This document shows, in pieces, positions 1-9,401 of a DNA stretch of 64,000 bases. The notes under the pieces are model-generated. The model had not been told where the DNA came from. It ran no database searches and worked only from the letters and a program-made list of their open reading frames with translations. The stretch is from positions 30,245 to 94,244 of the forward strand of contig NZ_BMDW01000015.1 of the NCBI RefSeq assembly GCF_014636175.1, in the 5' to 3' direction. Both the position numbers and the translations under genes were made by a program. Numbering within the stretch: position 1 is the stretch's first letter; every line of letters starts with the position of its first letter. The DNA is from Sphingomonas psychrolutea (GTDB lineage Bacteria > Pseudomonadota > Alphaproteobacteria > Sphingomonadales > Sphingomonadaceae).

Positions 1-1159
1 TGGCGAGGGCGAGCGAACGGAGCACCGGCTCCCGCTCGCCCTCGATCGCGAGCAAGGCACCAGCCGCTTCGAGATAGAGCGAGATTGCGGCGAGCGGTTG
101 ATTGATCTCGTGCGCGATCGCGGCCGCCATGTCGCCCATCGCCGTGCGCTTCGACACGTGAAGAAGTTCCTTGGCGAGCTCTTGGCGCTCGGTAATGTCG
201 ATCGACAGACTGACCAGGCCGGCGACCATTGCGTCGGATTCGAAAAACGGTGCCTTGGTCGACAGGAAGAGGCGCGGCCCGGTATCGCGTTCGTCGATGA
301 TTTCTTCAATCTCGCGGGTCGTGCCTTCCGCCATGGCACGACGATCGTTTTCCCGCACCGTCTCCGCCTGGTTGTCATTCCCGAAGATCGCGATATCCGG
401 CCGGTGTTCGATCTCGGCGAAGGTCTTGCCGATCAGGTCGAGCGCAGCCTTGTTGGCGAACAAGATTCGTCCCTGTCGATCCTTGGCATAGATCGGGCCT
501 GGGACAACTTCGACGACCGTATGCAACAATGCGGTCGATTGATTGAGTTCGGATGTGAGCCGCGCGTTGGCGGCGGTCCCACGCTTGACGTTCTCGATAT
601 CGGTACAGGTGCCGACCCATCGCAGGATCGAACCCGCTTCATCGCGAATCGGTCGTGCGCGCCCGAGCGTCCATCGATAGTCTTGTGCTTGATATCGAAG
701 CCGAAATTCGATCTCAAACGGGTTGCCGGTCTCGACGCTGCTCCGCCAAAGCGCACCGGCGCGCTTGCGATCATCGACGTGCAACACGTCGTTCCACCCC
801 GAGCCATCGCTCGACCCTTCCGGAACCCCCGTGACAGCGTACCAGTGGGCGTTAAAATAGTCGGGAAATCCATCTGCGCGTGCCGACCAGAGCATCTGCG
901 GCATTGCATCGGCGAGCATCAGCGCGATGACGTCTGGGGGCGGCGGATGGTCTTGGTTCGCATCGTGATCCGTGGCCAACGGAGCGAGTCCTGCGCGCGC
1001 CGGATCGATTCCTTGGGGCGGGGATTCCGCCAGCACAGCATCTTGTGCTATGCGGTCGAGGCGACTTTCCCGTACCTGGTCATCCGTGGTCGATTCGGCT
1101 TCCCGGCGCGCAGCGGTCGCGCGTGTAACATAAACGTTTTGGTTGCGAATCTTCGGCAT
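1..1159 (-). CDS. PAS-domain sensor histidine kinase (FixL/DctS-like), C-terminus cut by window edge
   Basis: The reading frame on the minus strand is open to base 1, so the ATP-binding domain lies outside the window. In order it shows a variable N-terminus of about 75 residues, a first PAS domain (around 80-195; motifs FEIEFRL, DYRWTLGRARP, WVGTCTDIE), a second PAS domain (around 205-325; GPIYAKDRQGRILFANKA, LSIDITERQEL) and the start of the dimerisation/phosphoacceptor domain with H-box AIAHEINQPLAA, phosphoacceptor His near residue 350. This H-box type is typical of FixL/DctS/TodS-like kinases. No heme-binding or membrane segment is evident, so it is probably a cytoplasmic redox or small-molecule sensor. 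ATG at 1159 follows GAGGG closely; ATG at 1243 is an alternative start. The response regulator is not in the window. Confidence 0.85.
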   Translation of the reverse strand, partial: MPKIRNQNVYVTRATAARREAESTTDDQVRESRLDRIAQDAVLAESPPQGIDPARAGLAPLATDHDANQDHPPPPDVIALMLADAMPQMLWSARADGFPDYFNAHWYAVTGVPEGSSDGSGWNDVLHVDDRKRAGALWRSSVETGNPFEIEFRLRYQAQDYRWTLGRARPIRDEAGSILRWVGTCTDIENVKRGTAANARLTSELNQSTALLHTVVEVVPGPIYAKDRQGRILFANKAALDLIGKTFAEIEHRPDIAIFGNDNQAETVRENDRRAMAEGTTREIEEIIDERDTGPRLFLSTKAPFFESDAMVAGLVSLSIDITERQELAKELLHVSKRTAMGDMAAAIAHEINQPLAAISLYLEAAGALLAIEGEREPVLRSLALA

Positions 1160-1387
1160 CGGCCCTCGCGCGATTGTGCGGGAGCGATCCAGGCTCTCAG
1201 TCTGCGGGATGCGTACACTGCCGCCGATCAGGTTTTGTAGCATGGCCGTGGGGTGCCGACCCCATCAATTCGAGGAAGTTGGCCGGTCGTTTCGGTAACG
1301 CTCATCTATGCCTCGGAGGCAGCTGGAGAAAAGCAAGACTGACGGTCGAACGTCGGCACCCGGCTCCGGCCCGCAACCGTTGATCCC

Positions 1388-1420
1388 AAAAAAAGCGGCG
1401 CCGGTTTCCCGACGCCGCTT
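1388..1420 (-). terminator. Intrinsic terminator after the thiolase gene
   Basis: A 12-bp hairpin with one mismatch (arms 1393-1404 and 1409-1420, core GGCGCCGG/CCGACGCC) is followed on the minus strand by seven T residues (1388-1394). It lies 27 bases beyond the thiolase stop codon and should end that transcript. The rest of the 1160-1446 interval shows nothing else recognisable. Confidence 0.8.
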
Positions 1421-1446
1421 CTCCTAACCCGCCCAAGCGCGCGCGA

Positions 1447-2625
1447 TCAGAGGACTTCGAACAGCCCAGCCGCACCCTGGCCACCGCCGATGCACATCGT
1501 GACGACGACGTACTTCGCGCCACGACGCTTGCCTTCGATCAGGGCGTGGCCGGTCGCGCGGGCGCCGGTCATGCCATAAGGGTGGCCGATCGAGATCGCG
1601 CCGCCGCTGACGTTGAGCAATTCGTTCGGAATGCCGAGCTTGTCGCGGCAATAGAGCACTTGCACGGCGAAGGCTTCGTTAAGCTCCCACAGGCCGATAT
1701 CGTCCATCTTCAGGTTGAAGCGCTCGAGCAGCTTGGGGATGGCGAAGACCGGGCCGATGCCCATTTCGTCGGGCTCGGTGCCCGCCACCGCCATGCCAAC
1801 GTAGCGGCCGAGCGGCTGAAGGCCCCGCTTCGAGGCGAGCGACTCTTCCATCAGCACCGAGGCCGAGGAGCCGTCCGACAGTTGCGACGCATTGCCTGCG
1901 GTCACGTTCATGCCCGGACCCATGACGGGCTGGAGCGCCTGCAGGCCTTCGAGCGTGGTTTCGGGGCGGTTGCCTTCGTCCTTGGCGAGCGTCACGTCCT
2001 TATAAGTGACCTCCTTGGTCTCCTTGTTGGTGACGGCCATGCTCGCGGCTGTAGGCACGATCTCGGCATCGAAATAGCCGGCGGCCTGCGCAGCGGCGGT
2101 ACGGCGCTGCGACTCCAACGCATATTCGTCGCAGGCTTCGCGGCTGATATTGTAGCGCTTTGCGACGACTTCGGCGGTGCCGAGCATCGCCATATACACG
2201 TCCTTGTGCATCGCGATCAGCTCGGGATCGGCGGCGACGCGCATTTGTGGCGTCTGGACGAGGCTGATGCTCTCGACGCCGCCGCCGATGGCGATCTGCA
2301 TGTTGTCGGTGATGATCTGCTTGGCGGCCGTCGCAATCGCCATCAGGCCCGACGCGCACTGACGATCGACCGACATGCCGGGCACGGTGACCGGAAGCCC
2401 GGCGCGCAGCAACGATGTGCGCGCGATGTTGCCGGCCTGGTGGCCCTGCTGCAGCGCGCAGCCGAACACGACGTCATCGACCATGCCGCCCTCGATCCCG
2501 GCGCGCTCGACGGCGGCCCTGATCGCGTGGGCGGCGAGCGTCGGGGCGGGGGTGTTGTTGAACGCGCCGCGATAGGCGCGGCCGATCGGGGTGCGGGCGG
2601 TGGAGACGATGACGGCGGAACGCAT
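1447..2625 (-). CDS. Acetyl-CoA acetyltransferase (thiolase)
   Basis: This 392-residue thiolase is full length for the family. It carries the acyl-accepting Cys90 in VDRQCASGL, the His motif [13 protein letters not shown] and the C-terminal Cys motif [10 protein letters not shown] that completes the catalytic triad. The frame stays open further upstream, but the start at 2625 gives the canonical [19 protein letters not shown]-terminus and has AGGAAG 7-8 bases before it. The enzyme forms or cleaves 3-ketoacyl-CoA in beta-oxidation, or condenses acetyl-CoA. The MaoC-type hydratase upstream on the same strand suggests a fatty-acid degradation or acyl-CoA operon. Specificity (acetoacetyl or long-chain) cannot be read from sequence. 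Confidence 0.93.
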   Translation of the reverse strand: MRSAVIVSTARTPIGRAYRGAFNNTPAPTLAAHAIRAAVERAGIEGGMVDDVVFGCALQQGHQAGNIARTSLLRAGLPVTVPGMSVDRQCASGLMAIATAAKQIITDNMQIAIGGGVESISLVQTPQMRVAADPELIAMHKDVYMAMLGTAEVVAKRYNISREACDEYALESQRRTAAAQAAGYFDAEIVPTAASMAVTNKETKEVTYKDVTLAKDEGNRPETTLEGLQALQPVMGPGMNVTAGNASQLSDGSSASVLMEESLASKRGLQPLGRYVGMAVAGTEPDEMGIGPVFAIPKLLERFNLKMDDIGLWELNEAFAVQVLYCRDKLGIPNELLNVSGGAISIGHPYGMTGARATGHALIEGKRRGAKYVVVTMCIGGGQGAAGLFEVL

Positions 2626-2650
2626 GGGATTTCTTCCTTCTGCTTCTTGC

Positions 2651-2742
2651 TCCCCTCCCGCTTGCGGGAGGGGCTGGGGGAGGGCGTGTGGAGAGCGCCC
2701 GACAGGCCCTCCCCTAACCCCTCCCGCAAGCGGGAGGGGGAT
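2651..2742. repeat. REP-like palindrome pair (family D, GC-tract type)
   Basis: Two inverted copies of a small palindrome, CCCTCCCGCTTGCGGGAGGG and its partner, flank a central spacer. Each arm can fold alone and the arms can pair with each other over about 30 bp. It lies between the MaoC hydratase and thiolase genes on the same strand and may act as an mRNA stabiliser or partial attenuator. Related GC-tract elements occur near 10.5, 26.5 and 35.7 kb. Confidence 0.8.
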
Positions 2743-2759
2743 TTTGAGGGGGCGGGAAA

Positions 2760-3218
2760 CTAAACGAAAATCTGCGACATCCATTCGGCGATCATCGCGG
2801 GCTTTTCCTCGCCTTCGATCTCGACGGTGAACTCGTTGGTCTGCTGCCACTGGCCGGGGCGTTTTTCGTCGAAGCTCAGCAGCTTGAAGCGCCCGCGCAC
2901 GCGCTTGCCCGAGCGGACGGGTTGCAGGAAGCGGACTTTGTTGCCGCCGTAATTGACGCCCATTTTGACGCCTTCGATCGTTACGCCGTCGATGATCTTC
3001 GACGACAGCAACGGCATCAGCGAGAGCGTGAGGAAGCCGTGCGCGATCGTGCCGCCGAACGGCGTCATCGCCGCCATCGCGGGATTGACGTGGATGAACT
3101 GATGATCGCCGGTCGCGTCGGCGAACTTGTCGATCATTTCCTGGCTGACCTCGACCCACTCGGACACCTGTTCGGTGCCGATGCGGCCGGCCATTTCCTG
3201 GACTGTGATGCTGGTCAC
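2760..3218 (-). CDS. MaoC family (R)-specific enoyl-CoA hydratase-like protein
   Basis: A 152-residue single hot-dog-fold protein. The hydratase motif [13 protein letters not shown] and the following [12 protein letters not shown] segment, with the catalytic Asp and His, are intact. GTG at 3218 is chosen as the start because GAGGGG lies 7 bases upstream; the longer open frame upstream looks unlike the family. It probably hydrates trans-2-enoyl-CoA to (R)-3-hydroxyacyl-CoA or acts on a related acyl thioester. It precedes the thiolase gene on the same strand, separated only by a repeat element, which suggests co-transcription. It is divergent from putA, with about 100 bases (3219-3317) holding both promoters. 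Confidence 0.88.
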   Translation of the reverse strand: MTSITVQEMAGRIGTEQVSEWVEVSQEMIDKFADATGDHQFIHVNPAMAAMTPFGGTIAHGFLTLSLMPLLSSKIIDGVTIEGVKMGVNYGGNKVRFLQPVRSGKRVRGRFKLLSFDEKRPGQWQQTNEFTVEIEGEEKPAMIAEWMSQIFV

Positions 3219-3317
3219 GGCATTCCCCTCAAGGACAAATCGTCGCATAGGCGCGTGGCGCGGCAAATGGCACCGAGGCTCGCCGCGCGCAAGCCTCACC
3301 CGACCGGAAACCGGAAC

Positions 3318-6300
3318 ATGACACCAGACGTAGCGTCCAATGCCCGCAAATCCATGCCCGCTTTGCACCGTGCGAGCGAACCCGATGTTCTAAAGCCGCT
3401 GCTGGAGCGTGCCGCGCTGACCCCCGAGTCGCGTGAACGGACGCTGGGACATGCGGCCGGGCTGCTGGCAGACTTGCGCGCGGCGCAAGGCAGGGGGTGG
3501 GTCAACCAGTTTCTGCAGGAATATCGGCTCAATTCGTCCGAGGGCGTCGCGCTCCTGTCGCTGGCCGAGGCGTTCCTGCGTGTGCCCGATCCGGAGACGG
3601 CGGATCTGCTGATTGCCGACAAATTGGGCGATGCCGACTGGCGCGCGCATACGGGCAAGTCGAACTCGACGTTGGTGAACTCGGCGACGTGGGGGCTGGT
3701 CGTCGGGCGCGCTTTGGTGGGCGAGGGCGAGAAGCAATCGGCCCTGCGTCGCCTGATCAGCCGCGCGGGCGAGCCGTTCGTGCGGCAGGCGGTCGGCGCC
3801 GCGATGCGGATGATGGGCGAGATCTTCGTGATGGGTCGCACGATCGACGAGGCGATGAAGCGGATGCGCAAGCCCGAGCATAAGGGCTTTACCGCGAGCT
3901 TCGACATGCTGGGCGAGGCGGCGCGGACGCAAGACGATGCGGCGCGGTACTTCCGGGCTTACACCGATGCGGTGGCGGCGGTGGGTCGCGACCCGGCGGC
4001 GGGGCATTCGATTTCGGTCAAGCTGTCGGCGCTGCACCCGCGCTATGAAGTCGCGCGGTGGGACGAATGCGTGCCGGCGCTGACCGAAATGCTCGAGGCG
4101 CTCAGCGTTCAGGCGGCGGGGCTGGGGATCGCGCTAACGGTCGATGCCGAGGAGAGCGAGCGGCTCGAGATGAGCCTAGATATCATCGGCACCGTCGCTG
4201 GCTTGCCAAGCCTGAAAGGCTGGGACGGTTTCGGCATGGCGGTGCAGGCTTACGGCAAGCGCGCGCGACCGGTGGTGGCGTGGGCGGGTGAGCTTGGCCG
4301 GACCATGAACGTGCGGCTGGTGAAGGGCGCGTATTGGGATTCGGAGATCAAGCGGACGCAAGTCGAGGGGCTGTCCGACTATCCGCTGTTCACCCGCAAA
4401 GCCGCGACCGATGTGTCGTATCTGGCGGTGGCGCGCGACATGCTCGATGCGCCTGCGATTCGCCCGGCCTTTGCGAGCCATAATGCGCTGACGGTGGCGA
4501 CGATCATGGAATGGGCGGGGAATTCGCGCGATTTCGAATTCCAGCGTCTGCATGGGATGGGCGACGGGCTGTACGAACGGCTGGTGCGCGAGAATGGCTA
4601 TCATTGTCGGGTCTATGCGCCGGTCGGCGGGCATCGCGATCTGCTAGCGTATCTGGTGCGGCGACTGCTGGAGAATGGGGCGAATTCGTCGTTCGTGCAT
4701 CAGCTTGCGGATGAGCGGCTGACTGAGGCGGAGATTTTGGCGGACCCGGTGGCGAAGATCGCGGCGGTCGGTGGTGCGCGGCATCCGAGTATTCCGCTGC
4801 CGGTGGATTTGTTCGGGGCGGAGCGGCGAAATTCGGCCGGGCTGGATTTGGCGGATCGGGCGGTGCTGGAGGCGACGGTGGCGGCAATTGCCCACCAACC
4901 CGGCGAAGGCCGGGGCCCAGTTGCGCCGGCGGATGTACCTGAAGACGGCGCCCGCCAATCAATCTCTGCGCGACTGGGCCCCGGCCTTCGCCGGGGTGGT
5001 ACAGTCGGAGAGGCCATCACCCGCGTCCACGCGGCTTTCGCCGATTGGGCCGGTCGCTCGATTGAGGATCGCGCGGGGATCATCGATCGCCTCGCCGACC
5101 TGCTTGAGCAGCACCTCGACGAGCTGATGGCGATTTGCGTGCAGGAGGCCTTCAAGACCATTCCCGATGCGCTCGGCGAAGTCCGCGAGGCGGTCGATTT
5201 CTGTCGTTACTATGCGCAGCAAGCGCGCGACGGGTTGCAGCCGGTCGAACTCCCCGGGCCGACCGGTGAGCGCAACGTGCTTCGTTTCGAGGGGCGCGGG
5301 GTGTGGGCGACGATCGCGCCGTGGAATTTCCCGCTGGCGATTTTCCTCGGGCAGACCGTCGCGGCATTGGTTGCAGGCAATACCGTGGTCGCCAAGCCTG
5401 CGCCGCAGACGCCGATGATCGCCGCGCGTGCGGTGGAGTTGGCTCATGAGGCGGGCGTGCCGACGGATGCGCTGATCCTCGTCCCCGGTGGCCCGGAGGT
5501 CGGTGCGGCGTTGACGGCCGATCCGCGCATCGCTGGCGTCGCCTTCACGGGCTCCACCGCCACCGCGCGAAAGATCGCGCGGTCGTTGCTGGAGGATGAC
5601 GCCCGTCCGATCGTGCCGCTAATCGCCGAGACTGGGGGCATCAACGCGATGATCGTCGATTCGACCGCTCTGCCCGAGCAAGTGGTGGCCGACGTCATCA
5701 CCTCGGCGTTCCGCTCGGCCGGACAGCGCTGTTCGGCGCTGCGGCTGTTGTTGTTGCAAGAGGAAATCGCCGATACCACGATCGAAATGCTCAAGGGCGC
5801 GATGGATACGCTGCGGCTTGGCGACCCGGGCGACCCGGCGACCGATGTCGGGCCGGTGATCGACCAGGCGGCGTATGACAAGCTGATGGCGTACCGCGCG
5901 GGGGCGAAGATTGAAAAGACGCTCGATGCGCCCGCCGAGGGCCTGTTCGTGCCGCCGACGCTAGTTCGGATCGACAGGATCGATGCGCTGACGCAGGAAT
6001 GGTTCGGCCCGATTCTGCATGTCGCGACCTGGCCGGCGGGCAAGCTCGCCGAGACGATCCGCGCGGTGAATGCCAAGGGCTATGGGCTGACGATGGGCCT
6101 CCACAGCCGCATCGCCCGCGCGGCGGACGAGACCCAGGCGCTGGCCAATGTCGGTAATCTCTACGTCAACCGCTCGATGATCGGCGCAGTGGTCGGATCG
6201 CAACCGTTTGGCGGGGAGGGGCTGTCGGGCACGGGGCCGAAGGCGGGTGGGCCGCATTACCTCCACCGCTTCGTGGTCGAACGCGCGGTCTCGATCGACA

Positions 6301-6356
6301 CGACGAGTGCTGGCGGGAATGCGACGTTGTTGAGTTTGGATGAGGGCGGGCTTTAG
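3318..6356 (+). CDS. putA: Bifunctional proline dehydrogenase / L-glutamate-gamma-semialdehyde dehydrogenase
   Basis: A 1012-residue PutA. The FAD-dependent proline dehydrogenase barrel covers about residues 50-515 (SHNALTVATI, RLHGMGDGLYERLV, YCRVYAPVGGHRDLLAYL-type segments). The NAD-dependent aldehyde dehydrogenase covers about 565-1010 (PWNFPLAIFLGQ, FTGSTATARK, ETGGINAMIVD, catalytic Cys805 in SAGQRCSA). Together they oxidise proline to glutamate with channelling of the intermediate. There is no N-terminal ribbon-helix-helix domain, so unlike E. coli PutA it should not repress its own gene. Residues about 527-561, in the linker between the two enzymes, are encoded by a palindromic repeat in frame. 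ATG at 3354 is an alternative start. Confidence 0.95.
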   Translation: MTPDVASNARKSMPALHRASEPDVLKPLLERAALTPESRERTLGHAAGLLADLRAAQGRGWVNQFLQEYRLNSSEGVALLSLAEAFLRVPDPETADLLIADKLGDADWRAHTGKSNSTLVNSATWGLVVGRALVGEGEKQSALRRLISRAGEPFVRQAVGAAMRMMGEIFVMGRTIDEAMKRMRKPEHKGFTASFDMLGEAARTQDDAARYFRAYTDAVAAVGRDPAAGHSISVKLSALHPRYEVARWDECVPALTEMLEALSVQAAGLGIALTVDAEESERLEMSLDIIGTVAGLPSLKGWDGFGMAVQAYGKRARPVVAWAGELGRTMNVRLVKGAYWDSEIKRTQVEGLSDYPLFTRKAATDVSYLAVARDMLDAPAIRPAFASHNALTVATIMEWAGNSRDFEFQRLHGMGDGLYERLVRENGYHCRVYAPVGGHRDLLAYLVRRLLENGANSSFVHQLADERLTEAEILADPVAKIAAVGGARHPSIPLPVDLFGAERRNSAGLDLADRAVLEATVAAIAHQPGEGRGPVAPADVPEDGARQSISARLGPGLRRGGTVGEAITRVHAAFADWAGRSIEDRAGIIDRLADLLEQHLDELMAICVQEAFKTIPDALGEVREAVDFCRYYAQQARDGLQPVELPGPTGERNVLRFEGRGVWATIAPWNFPLAIFLGQTVAALVAGNTVVAKPAPQTPMIAARAVELAHEAGVPTDALILVPGGPEVGAALTADPRIAGVAFTGSTATARKIARSLLEDDARPIVPLIAETGGINAMIVDSTALPEQVVADVITSAFRSAGQRCSALRLLLLQEEIADTTIEMLKGAMDTLRLGDPGDPATDVGPVIDQAAYDKLMAYRAGAKIEKTLDAPAEGLFVPPTLVRIDRIDALTQEWFGPILHVATWPAGKLAETIRAVNAKGYGLTMGLHSRIARAADETQALANVGNLYVNRSMIGAVVGSQPFGGEGLSGTGPKAGGPHYLHRFVVERAVSIDTTSAGGNATLLSLDEGGL
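4897..4998. repeat. Family A palindromic element inserted in frame inside putA
   Basis: Inverted arms CCCGGCGAAGGCCGGGGCCC and GGGCCCCGGCCTTCGCCGGG enclose about 55 bases. The putA frame runs straight through and is translated as PGEGRGPV ... LGPGLRRGG at residues about 527-561. The same arms occur in intergenic copies near 6.4, 16.0 and 50.2 kb and inside hpnG. Confidence 0.9.
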
Positions 6357-6368
6357 CGAGACTGCGCC

Positions 6369-6466
6369 ACCCCGGCGAAGGCCGGGGCCCAGTCGCGCGC
6401 GTTCAGTTGGTGAGGACAGCCCTCACTTGCCGACCTCCCGCTACTGGGCCCCGGCCTTCGCCGGGG
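6369..6466. repeat. Family A palindromic element between putA and the MscS gene
   Basis: Arms CCCCGGCGAAGGCCGGGGCC and the inverse GGCCCCGGCCTTCGCCGGGG, each followed or preceded by CAGT/ACTG, sit between two convergent genes. Each arm is itself a hairpin. It could serve as a bidirectional transcription terminator here. No transposase accompanies it. Confidence 0.88.
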
Positions 6467-6486
6467 GGGGCACAAGGTGGCGCGGA

Positions 6487-7728
6487 TCACCCTTCCGGCT
6501 CGCTCGCCTTGCCGAGCGTCGATTGGTCGGCAGTAAGGCGCGCAGTGTCGGTCGAAATCGTGACTACGGGCGCGGTGGCCTCGGCATAGGGCAAGATCAG
6601 CCCACCTTCGGGCGCGGCGGTGAAGGCGGTCTGGGTCGGGTAGGCAAGCGCGATCCCCTCATCGTTCATGCGCGCGATGATCGCAACGCCGACCGCGTGG
6701 CGCGCGTCGAAGAATTCCTTGAAGCCGGCATGTTCGGAATCGAATTCGAGATCGAAATTATAGCTGCTATCGCCGAACTTGACGAAACCGGCGCGGACGA
6801 ACTTCTGCTCGCAGCTCTCCACCACTTCCTTGAGCAAGGCGGGGAAGCGCTTCAGCGTTTCGACCGGCGTCCACTGCACCACGCCTAGCGTGAAGATGAT
6901 GCGACGATAATCGCGCTGCGTGATGTTCTGGATTTCCTTTTCGAGCAACTGCTTGTTGGCGATGATCCGCTCTTCGCCGGTCGCGGCGCGGATGCGGGTC
7001 GATTTGAGGCCGATGCTTTCCACCGTTCCGGTGGTCGCGTCGTAGGAGATGGTGTCGCCGCGCCGGAACGGCCGGTCGAAGATGATCGCGAGTGCGGCAA
7101 ACAGATCGGCGAAGATGCCTTGCGCCGCCAGACCGATCGCAATGCCGCCGACGCCAAGCCCGGCGACCAGCCCGGTCACGTTGACGCCGAGATTGTCGAG
7201 GATGACGATGACCGCGATCGCGAACACCGCGAAGCTGATGAGCAAGCGGATGATGCCCATCGCGCTGCCGATCGCCTCGCCCGCATAATGGTCGCCGGCG
7301 GTACGGTGTTCGATCGCGCCGAGGATGATTTCGCGCGCCCAGATCGCGACCTGGAACCAGGCGACAAGCGTCCACAGGAACGTGATCGTCGCGGCCACTT
7401 CGACCGGCGTCGCGGCGAAATTCGCGGCAGTGACGATCTTTGCGGCGGCCAGCACCATGAAGACATTGCCGGTCTTTTCCAGCGCGCGCGCGATCACCGC
7501 GGCCCAGCCGCTCGGCCCGGTGCGGCGTGCGCAATAGTTGCGGGCAAGCCGACGGACGAAGTGAAACAGGATGACGAGCAGGCTCGCGACGCCGACCGCG
7601 ATAAGGATTTGCAGCCAGTGCGTGCCGACCCATTGCACGGTCGAACCGAACAAAGCGCGCGTTTGTTGATCGACATCCTGCACCTTGATCGGCGGCAGGA
7701 TCGCATTGCTGGTGTTACCGGTCTTCAT
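6487..7728 (-). CDS. MscS-family mechanosensitive ion channel
   Basis: A 413-residue inner-membrane protein with about five hydrophobic segments: around 38-58, 90-110, 117-135, 165-190 and the pore helix around 197-222. The pore/vestibule signature GLGVGGIAIGLAAQ ... DRPFRRGD, the most conserved part of MscS, is intact. The C-terminal half forms the cytoplasmic vestibule (beta domain and alpha/beta domain). It is expected to open on membrane tension and release osmolytes. It sits 10 bases downstream of the topoisomerase IB gene on the same strand and may be co-transcribed with it. Confidence 0.92.
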   Translation of the reverse strand: MKTGNTSNAILPPIKVQDVDQQTRALFGSTVQWVGTHWLQILIAVGVASLLVILFHFVRRLARNYCARRTGPSGWAAVIARALEKTGNVFMVLAAAKIVTAANFAATPVEVAATITFLWTLVAWFQVAIWAREIILGAIEHRTAGDHYAGEAIGSAMGIIRLLISFAVFAIAVIVILDNLGVNVTGLVAGLGVGGIAIGLAAQGIFADLFAALAIIFDRPFRRGDTISYDATTGTVESIGLKSTRIRAATGEERIIANKQLLEKEIQNITQRDYRRIIFTLGVVQWTPVETLKRFPALLKEVVESCEQKFVRAGFVKFGDSSYNFDLEFDSEHAGFKEFFDARHAVGVAIIARMNDEGIALAYPTQTAFTAAPEGGLILPYAEATAPVVTISTDTARLTADQSTLGKASEPEG

Positions 7729-7738
7729 ATCAAAACTT

Positions 7739-8743
7739 TCACGCGGCGCGCTGGACCGCCGCTGGCGCGCCGGGTTGGAGGAACGCGATCAACCCGCGCT
7801 CGGCGCGCGATAGATAGAGGGTGCGGCGTGGCAAGCGCAATCGAGCGCGGAATTCGGCTTGGCCGGTCTTCACCAGCGCGAGCAAGGCGGGGTGCACATA
7901 GGATTTGCGCGCGATTGCTGGGGTATTGCCGAGCGCTTCGCTGACCGGCAGCAGCAGCGTCTTCAGACCGATATCGGCGCGCGCGGTGGCCAGCGTCTCG
8001 AACGCGAGGACGCTCGCCGCCCAGGTGCGGAAATGTTTGGCGGTGAAATCGCCACCGCTCGCCGCGCGGATATATTCGTTGACGTCAGAGGAGGAGACCG
8101 GATGCGGTTCCCCCTCAGCGTCGAGCCACTGGAAGAGATGCTGGCCCGGCAAATCCTGACATTTCTTGACGAAGCGGCTGAGCGTCTTGTCGGTGATCGT
8201 CATCACGCGCTCCTTGCCCGATTTCGCACGGAACTTGAGTTTCAGCGCGTTGCCTGCGACCTTGACGTGGCGGTTGCGCAAGGTGGTGGCACCGAAGCTG
8301 TTATTGGCTTTTGCATATCCTTCATTGCCGACGCGGATGTGGCCGAGATCGAGGAGCCGCACGACCGCTGCGACCGCCTTTTCGCGGCTCACGCCGGGCA
8401 GCGCCAAGTCGGCGGCGACGCAGGCGCGTAACTTGGGCAAACTTTGACCGAACGCCGCACAGCCTTCGTATTTCGCTGCCTCCTGCGTTTCGCGAAAGCC
8501 GGTGTGATAGCGATATTGCTTGCGGCCCTTCTCATCCCAGCCGACCGCCTGAATATGGCCGTTGGGTTTGGGACAGAACCACGCATCGCGGTACGCCGGG
8601 GGCAGGCCGATGGCGTTGAGCCGATCGATCTCGTCGCGCTCGGTGATGCGCGCACCGCTCGCGTCGAAATACCCCCAGCCGTGGCGCATTTTCTTGCGCG
8701 TGATGCCGGGCGCGCTGTCGTCGTGATAGCTGATCTTGGCCAT
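7739..8743 (-). CDS. Bacterial/viral-type DNA topoisomerase IB
   Basis: A 334-residue type IB enzyme. The N-terminal segment (PGITRKKMRHGWGYFD, GHIQAVGWDEKGRKQYRYH) matches the short poxvirus-like bacterial family. The catalytic core has RVGNEGYAKAN, KSGKERV, the HFRTWAAS motif with catalytic His/Arg, and active-site Tyr282 in ARKSYVHP. It relaxes supercoils by nicking one strand through a 3'-phosphotyrosyl link. The frame extends 27 codons upstream, but MAKISYHDD at 8743 gives the usual N-terminus. The gene is divergent from the DJ-1/PfpI gene, with a shared promoter interval of about 105 bases. Confidence 0.93.
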   Translation of the reverse strand: MAKISYHDDSAPGITRKKMRHGWGYFDASGARITERDEIDRLNAIGLPPAYRDAWFCPKPNGHIQAVGWDEKGRKQYRYHTGFRETQEAAKYEGCAAFGQSLPKLRACVAADLALPGVSREKAVAAVVRLLDLGHIRVGNEGYAKANNSFGATTLRNRHVKVAGNALKLKFRAKSGKERVMTITDKTLSRFVKKCQDLPGQHLFQWLDAEGEPHPVSSSDVNEYIRAASGGDFTAKHFRTWAASVLAFETLATARADIGLKTLLLPVSEALGNTPAIARKSYVHPALLALVKTGQAEFRARLRLPRRTLYLSRAERGLIAFLQPGAPAAVQRAA

Positions 8744-8849
8744 GGCCGATGAGAATGCACGGGCCGTCGCATCGTTCCGGAACGTCTTGGGTGGCTTATC
8801 GGTTGAGCGGCGCGGACCCCCCAACCATTATCAAAGCCGGAGACACCCA

Positions 8850-9401
8850 ATGGCCGACCTTTCCACCGCGCACGTCCTGATCCTCGCCACCGACGGATTC
8901 GAGCAAGCCGAACTGTTCGAGCCGCGCCAAGCCTTGCTCAATGCCGGCGTCAAGGTGACGCTTGCCTCGATCAGGACCGATCCGATTCAAGGCATGCAAC
9001 ACGACGTGAAGGGCGAAACGATCACGCCCGACCTGCTGCTCGAAGACGTCGAGACCGAGGATTATACCGCGCTGCTGCTGCCCGGTGGCGTCGCCAACCC
9101 CGATACGTTGCGGATGAACGATCGCGCGATCGAGATCATCGAGGAATTCGTCGATGACGACAAATTGGTCGCGGCGATCTGCCACGCGCCGTGGTTGTTG
9201 ATCGAGGCCGATGTGGTCGAGGGCAAGCGCATGACGAGCTGGCCGTCGCTGCGCACCGATCTCGCCAATGCCGGGGCCGACGTGGTCGACGAGGAAGTCG
9301 TCCGCGACGGCCAGTTCATCACCAGCCGTAATCCCGACGATATCCCCGCCTTCAACGCGGCGATCCTGGCCGCGCTTCAAGAAGAACTGGCGGACGCCTG
9401 A
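8850..9401 (+). CDS. DJ-1/PfpI family protein
   Basis: A 183-residue protein of the PfpI/YhbO type. The nucleophile elbow AICHAPWLL carries Cys111, preceded by the conserved Glu (DGFEQAEL) and LLLPGGVANPD. Family members are described as deglycases, chaperones or stress-protective hydrolases, so the exact activity is open. ATG at 8850 has GGAG seven bases upstream. The stop codon lies inside the 3' end of the convergent acyltransferase gene (25-base overlap). Confidence 0.92.
   Translation: MADLSTAHVLILATDGFEQAELFEPRQALLNAGVKVTLASIRTDPIQGMQHDVKGETITPDLLLEDVETEDYTALLLPGGVANPDTLRMNDRAIEIIEEFVDDDKLVAAICHAPWLLIEADVVEGKRMTSWPSLRTDLANAGADVVDEEVVRDGQFITSRNPDDIPAFNAAILAALQEELADA

Noticed and set aside
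98..1240. Long plus-strand open frame over the kinase region
   Set aside because: The translation has no family features, while the minus strand gives clear PAS and H-box motifs over the same bases.
1546..2763. 405-codon plus-strand frame opposite the thiolase gene
   Set aside because: It is rich in Arg/His/Gly, as expected for an antisense frame of a GC-rich gene, and the thiolase on the other strand is unmistakable.
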